A stretch of 64,000 nt of DNA from Fodinibius roseus (GTDB taxonomy: Bacteria > Bacteroidota > Rhodothermia > Balneolales > Balneolaceae), in NCBI RefSeq assembly GCF_900129315.1, contig NZ_FQUS01000001.1:124001-188000 (forward strand), written 5' to 3'. This document shows positions 60,604 through 64,000 of this stretch, piece by piece. Made by a program: the position numbers and the translations under genes. Under the pieces are notes generated by a model. The model did not search any database. It was not told the DNA's origin and was given only the letters and a program-made list of their open reading frames with translations. Within the stretch, counting starts at the first letter, position 1. Every line of letters starts with the position of its first letter.

Positions 60604-63600
60604 ATGGGAAATGATACGAGAAGAAAGGGATTAGGTATGGTAAGGCAACTCATCTTGATTTGTCTCGGATTGGTGGTAAGTGTACTGTTTTACCCGGCAC
60701 AAACGGCCGGTTTTGATACATTAACAACCCCACTTACGATGCAAGGTACTCAGCAAGAGCATACGGTCACCGGGGTGGTTTCGGACAGCCAATCCGGGGA
60801 GGTCTTGCCCGGAGTTAATATTTCGGTGGAAGGTACAACAACAGGGACCTCTACAAATTCAGACGGCACGTATGCTATTACGGTATCTTCTGAACAGGAT
60901 ACGCTCGTTTTTTCTTTTGTGGGATTTCAAACCCAGACAATACCCATCAACGGAAGAAGTAGGATCGATGTGGAATTAGCACCGCAGGCTATAGTAGGGG
61001 AAGATGTCGTCGTTGTTGGTTACGGGAGCCAGGAGCAACAAGATGTTACCGGTTCGGTTTCTTCGGTATCATCCGAACAAATTGCTGAAGTGCCGGTCAG
61101 TGACGCGGCTTCCGCTTTGCAGGGCAGAGCCGCGGGGGTGATGGTGGCCCGGTCCGGTAGTCAGCCGGGCGACGGGGTGACAGTCCGGGTGCGGGGACGG
61201 CGCTCGCTGTCCGCATCAAACGACCCTCTTTATATAGTGGACGGGATACCTTTCAGCGGGGATATCAGTGATATCAATCCCCAGAATATCGAATCGATGG
61301 AGGTATTGAAAGATGCCTCCGCCACGGCAATATACGGATCGCGGGGAGCCAATGGAGTCATACTTGTTTCTACCTCCCGCGGGGGAAACTATGAAACCCG
61401 GGTTTCTTATGACGGCTATTTTGGTGTTTCCAGTCAGCTCGAGGAGCCGGATATGATGAGTGGACCGGAATTTGCTGAAATGCGGCGGGAGGCGTTTCGT
61501 GCCATTGGGGAGTACACCGGCGATTCGGATATTTTTACCAATGCCGAACTGGAAGCGGTTAATAATGGCGTCACCTACGATTACCCGGATTTGGTTACGG
61601 ATCAGGCCGGATATCAACAAAGTCACCAGATAACAGTTCAGGGGGGGAATAAACGGACGCAATTTTCGGTGAGTGGTAATTACTTTAATGAGATCGGTAT
61701 TATTTCGGGACAGGATTTCAACCGTTATACATTCAGGATTAACCTGGATCATGAAGTAAGCGACCGGTTCCGAGTCGGTACGTCCACCCTGCTTTCCCGC
61801 TTTGATCAGGCCTATGGGGTCAACCCGTACGGGAATGCCCTTTCTGCTAATCCGCTGGGGGATCCCTATAACGAAGACGGGTCGCTCGATTTTCGACCGA
61901 CCGATGACGGATTGGCGACGAATCCCCTGAGTGACCTGGTTCCCGGAAAAGTGCTCGACGACCGTGAACGACTGCGCGTGTTCAGTAATATTTTTGCCGA
62001 ATACGATATTACGGATAACCTGAATTATCGCATAAACTTTGGTCCGGACCTGCAGGCCTACCGGCGCGGAGTTTTTCAGGGAACGGAGACCAATGCCCGG
62101 GGAGAGGGCGTGCCCTATGCTGAAAAGTCCGAAAATTTACTGCACAATTACACGCTGGAAAATATCCTGAATTACCAGCAGACCTTCAGCGATACCCATG
62201 AGCTGGATATTACCGGTTTGTTTAGTATTCAGACCGAACATTTTGAAACGGATACGGTAGCGGCTTCCGGGCTTCCCTATGAAACACAGAAGTATCATAA
62301 TCTTGGTACGGCCAATACGGCTGAAAATTATTCAAGCTACTTGGAGGAATGGGGAATGATGTCGTTTATGGGACGTGTGAATTACCAGTTTAACAACACA
62401 TATCTTTTTACGATTACGGGACGCGCTGACGGTTCCTCCCGGCTTGCGGAAGACAACAGGTGGGGATTTTTCCCTTCCGCAGCCATAGGATGGAGAATCA
62501 CTGAAGAACCGTTTATGGCCAATCAGGATCTGTTTTCCGATCTCAAGCTGAGAATCAGTTACGGAGTGACGGGTAATACGGCTATTGATCCATACCAGAC
62601 ACAGGATATTCTGGCAAGGAGCACCTACCAGTTTGGTGATAATCCCGGCTACGGTTACCGTCCGGGACAGATTCCCAACAAGAATCTTCAATGGGAAGTA
62701 TCCAGGCAGTTGAATGTAGGATTGAATTACGGTCTTTGGGATTCACGGGTGACGGGCAGTATCGAGGTCTACCAAACCAATACGACCGACATGCTGCTCC
62801 AGCGGAATCTACCTATTACTTCCGGCTTCGGCAGTGTCTTTGAAAATGTAGGAGAAACCAAGAATCGCGGCATCGAGTTTACCCTGAACAGCCAAAATGT
62901 ACTGGACAGCGGCCGGGATGGATTCAGCTGGAGCAGTGAACTCACATTGTTCGCTAACCGTGAGGAGATCATAGACTTGTATGGCAACAGGGAGGATGAT
63001 GTGGGGAATCAGTGGTTTATCGGCGAGCCGCTGACCGTTTGGTACGATTATGAAAAGATCGGGATCTGGCAGGAAAGTGAAGAGGATGAGGCCGATTCCT
63101 ATGGACAGAATCCCGGCGAAATCAAAGTAAAAGATCAAAATGGTGACGGCATTATCAATGAGCAGGATCGCGTCATCCTGGGAAGCGATATGCCGGACTT
63201 AAGTGGTGGTTTAGCCAATCATTTCAGTTATAAGGGGTTTGATCTTTCTGTTTTCCTGTATGGAAGTTTCGGACAAATGATCTTCAATAACTTCAGAGCA
63301 GGCAATGCAGCAGCTATTGATGAAGCCGACGGGGGAAATAATACGCTTGCGGGCCGATATAACAACATAGATATTGACTACTGGACGCCGGACAATCCCA
63401 CCAACAAGGCACCCCGGCCCAATCAGAGCCGGGAATATCCGCTCTATGGAGATACAATGGCTTACCAGGATGGATCTTTTCTCAAGATACGGAATGTAAG
63501 ACTGGGTTATAACCTGCCGCTCGAAACGGTACAGCGTGTAGGCCTGCGTTCCCTGCGGATATATATAAATGCTGAGACTCCGCTGCTCTTTTCTAAAACA

Positions 63601-63693
63601 GGTAACATTGACCCCGAGCAGTATGGCGGAGTTATCGTGGGAGATGTACCAACAACCCGCCTCTACACGGCCGGTGTCAATATCAACTTCTAA
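60604..63693 (+). CDS. SusC/RagA family TonB-linked outer-membrane transporter
   Basis: 1029 residues from the ATG at 60604, chosen for AAGGAG at 60595-60600 and for the signal-peptide-like start; an upstream in-frame ATG at 60463 is less likely. A carboxypeptidase-D-like domain (HTVTGVVSDSQSGEVLPGVNISVEG) comes first, then the plug with VVVVGYGSQ, LQGRAAGVMV, DPLYIVDGIP, IESMEVLKDASATAIYGSRGANGVILV. The remainder is a long beta-barrel ending in GVNINF. It imports oligosaccharides, probably glucuronoxylan fragments by context, together with the SusD-like lipoprotein that follows after 18 bp. Confidence 0.95.
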   Translation: MGNDTRRKGLGMVRQLILICLGLVVSVLFYPAQTAGFDTLTTPLTMQGTQQEHTVTGVVSDSQSGEVLPGVNISVEGTTTGTSTNSDGTYAITVSSEQDTLVFSFVGFQTQTIPINGRSRIDVELAPQAIVGEDVVVVGYGSQEQQDVTGSVSSVSSEQIAEVPVSDAASALQGRAAGVMVARSGSQPGDGVTVRVRGRRSLSASNDPLYIVDGIPFSGDISDINPQNIESMEVLKDASATAIYGSRGANGVILVSTSRGGNYETRVSYDGYFGVSSQLEEPDMMSGPEFAEMRREAFRAIGEYTGDSDIFTNAELEAVNNGVTYDYPDLVTDQAGYQQSHQITVQGGNKRTQFSVSGNYFNEIGIISGQDFNRYTFRINLDHEVSDRFRVGTSTLLSRFDQAYGVNPYGNALSANPLGDPYNEDGSLDFRPTDDGLATNPLSDLVPGKVLDDRERLRVFSNIFAEYDITDNLNYRINFGPDLQAYRRGVFQGTETNARGEGVPYAEKSENLLHNYTLENILNYQQTFSDTHELDITGLFSIQTEHFETDTVAASGLPYETQKYHNLGTANTAENYSSYLEEWGMMSFMGRVNYQFNNTYLFTITGRADGSSRLAEDNRWGFFPSAAIGWRITEEPFMANQDLFSDLKLRISYGVTGNTAIDPYQTQDILARSTYQFGDNPGYGYRPGQIPNKNLQWEVSRQLNVGLNYGLWDSRVTGSIEVYQTNTTDMLLQRNLPITSGFGSVFENVGETKNRGIEFTLNSQNVLDSGRDGFSWSSELTLFANREEIIDLYGNREDDVGNQWFIGEPLTVWYDYEKIGIWQESEEDEADSYGQNPGEIKVKDQNGDGIINEQDRVILGSDMPDLSGGLANHFSYKGFDLSVFLYGSFGQMIFNNFRAGNAAAIDEADGGNNTLAGRYNNIDIDYWTPDNPTNKAPRPNQSREYPLYGDTMAYQDGSFLKIRNVRLGYNLPLETVQRVGLRSLRIYINAETPLLFSKTGNIDPEQYGGVIVGDVPTTRLYTAGVNINF

Positions 63694-63711
63694 CTATAAG
63701 GATTTAGCACA

Positions 63712-64000
63712 ATGAAGAAATTAACTGACATATTCCTTTTAATGATTATTGTTCTTTTGGCTGCCTCCTGTGATGTACTCAATGAAGAGGTTGTTTCGGA
63801 CATCACTGCCCAAACCCATTTTACCACACCGGGTGGCTTTGAAGATGCGGTCAACGCGGCCTATGAACCCCTGCGAAGTTTCTATGGTACCGAGCAGGGG
63901 GGGAATATTACGGAGTACGGGACCGATCTGATTCGAAATGCGGGTCATGGCGGCTACCACTATATGAATCAATACAACGCCGGCCTGAACTCGGAAGGCG
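63712..64000 (+). CDS. SusD/RagB-like surface lipoprotein (partial, runs off the window)
   Basis: The first 96 codons of a gene cut by the window end. The start MKKLTDIFLLMIIVLLAASC gives a lipoprotein signal with Cys20. The early mature part, ITAQTHFTTPGGFEDAVNAAYEPLR, is typical of the SusD N-terminus (tetratricopeptide-like region). ATAAGGATT precedes the ATG. It would bind glycans outside the cell and cap the SusC pore. Confidence 0.9.
   Translation, partial: MKKLTDIFLLMIIVLLAASCDVLNEEVVSDITAQTHFTTPGGFEDAVNAAYEPLRSFYGTEQGGNITEYGTDLIRNAGHGGYHYMNQYNAGLNSEG

Noticed and set aside
1-64000. tRNA genes, rRNA genes and CRISPR arrays
   Set aside because: No cloverleaf-like sequences ending in CCA-type acceptors, no rRNA motifs and no regularly spaced repeats were seen by eye; a tRNA scan would settle it.

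Overview
The window looks like the chromosome of a Balneolota/Bacteroidota-type (FCB group) bacterium. The taxon is inferred from gene content only: a SusC/SusD pair, bacillithiol synthesis (BshC), a DUF4837 lipoprotein, a bifunctional-nuclease protein with a UVR tail, many TTG starts, weak Shine-Dalgarno sequences, and one TTTA-N19-TAAATTTG promoter of the Bacteroidota kind. No rRNA, tRNA, CRISPR array or intact insertion sequence was seen.

Region 1 (1-26.7 kb) is an exopolysaccharide/capsule locus. It holds a DUF3405-like protein, a DUF218 membrane protein, an asparagine-synthase-like protein, an outer-membrane barrel protein, a DegT/StrS aminotransferase, a FlaA1/CapD-type dehydratase, a Wzc-like tyrosine autokinase, an SLBB protein, an MsbA/PglK-like ABC transporter, a GT2 glycosyltransferase, a phosphoribosyltransferase-HAD fusion and a sulfotransferase. 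A six-gene run follows: rfbF, an L-2-hydroxyglutarate oxidase-like gene, rfbC, a COG4091-type dehydrogenase, a stand-alone NRPS module (A-PCP-TE with a Cys nucleophile) and a sugar nucleotidyltransferase. A UDP-glucuronate 4-epimerase closes the locus. Five intergenic GG-N10-G boxes resemble sigma-54 promoters. A decayed copy of the rfbF promoter and 5' end lies about 1.23 kb upstream of the real one, with the sulfotransferase between the two copies.

Region 2 (27.1-35.3 kb, minus strand) encodes complex I subunits nuoA-B-C-D-E-F-G-H and stops at nuoH. Upstream of nuoA, on the same strand, is an Mth938-domain protein, the family of the human complex I assembly factor NDUFAF3.

Region 3 (35.4-46.9 kb, plus strand) is housekeeping: a BFN nuclease-family protein, bshC, 5-formyl-THF cyclo-ligase, a PspC protein, tmk, an SRPBCC protein, aroE, pgeF, dxr, rseP, psd and pssA.

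Region 4 (46.9-56.6 kb) is a trp operon in the order trpL-E-S-G-D-C-F-B-A followed by a DUF4837 lipoprotein. It is preceded by a classical attenuator: a 25-codon leader peptide with three consecutive Trp codons, a 1:2 hairpin, an antiterminator and an intrinsic terminator. The gene for tryptophanyl-tRNA synthetase lies inside this operon.

Region 5 (56.6-64 kb) is a glucuronoxylan utilisation locus: a GH67 alpha-glucuronidase, a LacI regulator, two LacI-type operators and a SusC/SusD pair (SusD cut off by the window end).

A family of about 140-bp MITE-like repeats with terminal inverted repeats occurs five times between 30 and 60 kb, including inside the nuo and trp operons, and was not seen in the polysaccharide locus.
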